Shown here in pieces: positions 12,329 to 12,360 of a DNA stretch of 12,360 nt. The DNA comes from Thiotrichaceae bacterium (GTDB lineage: Bacteria; Pseudomonadota; Gammaproteobacteria; Thiotrichales; Thiotrichaceae). The notes under the pieces were generated by a model. The model did not search any database. It was not told where the DNA came from and was given only the letters and a program-made list of their open reading frames with translations. The position numbers and the translations under genes were made by a program. The DNA lies in contig JALVDQ010000155.1 of NCBI GenBank assembly GCA_027008885.1, forward strand, positions 1 through 12,360, in the 5' to 3' direction. Position 1 is the stretch's first letter; every line of letters starts with the position of its first letter.

Positions 12329-12360
12329 AAATCCTCGTTATTATTTAATTGCAGGCGCAA

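Noticed and set aside
1..12360. Transfer RNA, ribosomal RNA or riboswitch genes
   Set aside because: I read the intergenic regions on both strands and saw no cloverleaf, T-loop motif or known riboswitch core.

Overview
The window reads as a chromosomal segment of a moderately AT-rich gammaproteobacterium. The markers are a two-domain ArgA of the E. coli type, a 590-residue bacterial AspRS, RNase R, an RppH whose residue numbering matches the E. coli enzyme, and LolA, which implies an outer membrane. I cannot name a genus. Nearly all the coding content is housekeeping. The unusual material is in the spaces between genes, which hold several families of short mobile or palindromic repeats.

Layout. 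(1) 1-102 is one end of a MITE-like repeat. (2) 120-2544, plus strand, is a tight three-gene cluster: a glutathione S-transferase homologue, argA (N-acetylglutamate synthase) and a small tyrosine-phosphatase-like protein. A possible terminator lies inside the 3' end of the last gene. (3) 2549-4777, minus strand, converges on that cluster with 4 bp between the stops. It encodes a multi-pass membrane protein with a degenerate GGDEF and an intact EAL domain, probably a c-di-GMP phosphodiesterase. Its upstream region has two short tandem arrays. (4) 4978-5138 is a complete 161-bp MITE-like element, inverted relative to the copy at the window start. (5) 5138-7390, minus strand, is rnr; its stop codon lies in the putative target site of the MITE. 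(6) 7391-7718 is an intergenic region with a perfect CRP-type palindrome upstream of rnr and a REP-like hairpin 4 bp after aspS. (7) 7719-9491, minus strand, is aspS, with a good sigma70-type promoter. (8) 9568-9751 is a degenerate repeat region. (9) 9754-10764, minus strand, encodes a soluble DUF2156 protein (the catalytic domain type of MprF). (10) 10878-11399, minus strand, is rppH, followed by a terminator. (11) 11512-11596 is a second, inverted copy of the repeat family seen at 9568-9751. (12) 11684-12328, minus strand, is lolA.

How the parts relate. RNase R and RppH are both RNA-turnover enzymes but lie in separate transcription units. I see no obvious new multi-gene defence or biosynthetic system. 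The two leads I rate highest are the MITE-like family and the DUF2156 gene next to aspS. The same end of the MITE faces the GST/argA cluster in one copy and the GGDEF-EAL gene in the other, and one insertion supplies the rnr stop codon. The DUF2156-aspS order recalls known aminoacyl-tRNA-synthetase/DUF2156 fusions that attach amino acids to lipids.
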